DNA of 37,997 nucleotides from Gammaproteobacteria bacterium. Its GTDB lineage: Bacteria > Pseudomonadota > Gammaproteobacteria > SZUA-229. The DNA is taken from NCBI GenBank assembly GCA_029882355.1, contig JAOUKV010000007.1, forward strand, positions 74,114-112,110, in the 5' to 3' direction. The position numbers were made by a program, and so were the translations under genes. The notes beneath the pieces are model-generated. The model saw nothing but the letters and a program-made list of their open reading frames with translations, had not been told where the DNA came from and ran no database searches. This document shows positions 37,227-37,997 of this stretch, in pieces; positions within the stretch are counted from its first letter, which is position 1; each line of letters begins with the position of its first letter.

Positions 37227-37663
37227 ATGATTAATTCATTTTTGATGAAATTCTGCGTACTTTTAATATGCATTACTTCACTTCCTATACATGCAGGGGA
37301 TTACGGTAATGTCACGGTAAGGGAAGTTACCAGTATTTATGATGCCGATACATTTCGAGTTAATATCAAGATTACCCCCCAATCGTTGGTGAAAACATTC
37401 CTATTCGGGTTAAGGGAGTAGATGCGCCTGAAATCAGGGGTAAGTGCGAATCAGAGAAAATAGCCGCTAGAATGGCAAAGAAATACACTGAGGAAACACT
37501 AAGGGTTGCCAAGGTGCTAGAGTTAAGAAATATTGAACGTGGTAAGTATTTCAGGGTACTGGCTGATGTTTATACGGATGGTAAGAGCCTAGCAGAGGGG
37601 CTGATTGAATCAGGCCATGCTAGGGCTTATGATGGTGGTAAGCGTTTGGGGTGGTGTAACTAA
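37227..37663 (+). pseudogene. Secreted thermonuclease-like (SNase) protein, frameshifted
   Basis: A staphylococcal-nuclease-like protein in two frames. The first runs from the ATG at 37227 (GGGGA ten bases upstream) through a signal peptide (ending PIHA) and the YDADTFRVNI strand with the metal-site Asp. Shortly after a C6 run (37375-37380) it falls out of frame and stops at 37421. The other frame continues with PPIVGENIPIRVKGVDAPEIRGKC, carrying the catalytic Arg and Glu, and KYFRVLADVYTDG, ending GWCN. One extra C in the run would rejoin them into about 145 residues. Either a sequencing indel, a real mutation or slippage is possible. It is AT-rich, unlike hemC. Confidence 0.8.
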
Positions 37664-37674
37664 GGAATCCATGT

Positions 37675-37842
37675 ATGAAAGATATATATAACGAATTCTT
37701 ATTACATTTCTGCAAGGTCGGTTTTGCATGCACTAATACAGAGCCTAATTGGCTAGGATGGATTTTTATTGCTATCGCATGCTGGGTCACATTAGCAATT
37801 ATATTTACTATAAGCATTGTTATTTACAACCTCTTTAACTAA
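37675..37842 (+). CDS. Small membrane protein, hypothetical
   Basis: A 55-residue ORF with AAGGA eight bases before the ATG. The sequence is MKDIYNEFLLHFCKVGF, then a polar hinge NTEPNW, then one strong membrane helix (about 27-52: LGWIFIAIACWVTLAIIF onward), ending YNLFN. Its start is 12 bases after the nuclease stop, so they may share a message. An upstream ATG at 37671 in another frame gives only six codons. No family was recognised. Confidence 0.55.
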   Translation: MKDIYNEFLLHFCKVGFACTNTEPNWLGWIFIAIACWVTLAIIFTISIVIYNLFN

Positions 37843-37894
37843 ACAAAGTTTAGAGCTTTACGCTTATTTAAAAACTTAATCGAAAATCAACATA

Positions 37895-37957
37895 TAACAA
37901 GTCGTTCGAGCGTAACTAGACGATAAACCCGTCTAGCCCATCAACTCGAATATGATG
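37895..37957. repeat. Nested inverted repeats, possibly attC-like
   Basis: CTAGACG and CGTCTAG form an inner 7-bp stem at about 37917-37936, flanked by TTCGAG (near 37906) and CTCGAA (near 37945) as an outer arm. The left edge ATAACAAGTCGTTCGAGC resembles the left half of integron attC sites. The right half does not show a well-placed GTTRRRY core, so the call is tentative; the inner stem could simply be a terminator without T-run. Confidence 0.3.
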
Positions 37958-37974
37958 CCATTAAAGGAGGGGTT

Positions 37975-37997
37975 ATGATTAAGCTCATTTTGGTTGG
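37975..37997 (+). CDS. Start of a further gene, cut by window end
   Basis: ATG at 37975 is preceded by AAAGGAGGGG, an almost ideal ribosome site, and opens a frame beginning MIKLILVG that runs off the window. Too little remains to name it. Confidence 0.5.

Overview
The window is chromosomal DNA from a gammaproteobacterium of middling G+C. The evidence is gene order: thrS-infC-rpmI-rplT-pheS-pheT-ihfA-merR followed by tRNA-Pro, and ffs-dnaX-ybaB-recR. Proteobacterial-type ispG, pepN, hemC and yeeN homologues agree with this. I cannot name the genus. A TonB receptor, REC-GGDEF-EAL and YfiR signalling proteins, and a diheme cytochrome under an apparent FNR site suggest a free-living, respiratory Gram-negative that meets changing oxygen.

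Layout. Positions 1-2160 (minus) hold an M18 aminopeptidase cut by the window edge and an ATP-NAD-kinase-like protein. Positions 2265-9032 (plus) hold ispG, then a tight TonB-receptor / YfiR / hybrid-histidine-kinase cassette, then yeeN. Positions 9095-12377 (minus) hold a DUF2235 hydrolase, a small ORF cut by a palindromic repeat, DAHP synthase and a HAD phosphatase. Positions 12401-16507 hold a SPOR protein, an AlkA-type glycosylase, an inositol-monophosphatase-family enzyme, an SDR and an epimerase-like protein. A REC-GGDEF-EAL regulator and pepN follow on minus.

From 28952 down to 21232 on minus lies the translation block: tRNA-Val, thrS, infC, rpmI, rplT, pheS, pheT, ihfA, a MerR gene and tRNA-Pro. 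It carries visible RNA-level control signals: a tRNA-Thr anticodon-arm mimic ahead of thrS, an AUC start for infC, and terminators. Positions 29070-30922 hold two envelope proteins of unknown function. Positions 35860-31011 (minus) run ffs, dnaX, ybaB, recR, hinT, then a diheme cytochrome c/DUF302 fusion and a second DUF302 protein, the last two behind a perfect FNR-type site.

hemC and tRNA-Ser(GGA) close the core region. After the tRNA 3' end the sequence becomes AT-rich and accessory in character: a frameshifted secreted nuclease, a 55-residue membrane protein, an inverted-repeat region and the start of another gene. This looks like the edge of an island inserted at tRNA-Ser. No CRISPR array, rRNA, transposase or integrase gene was seen.
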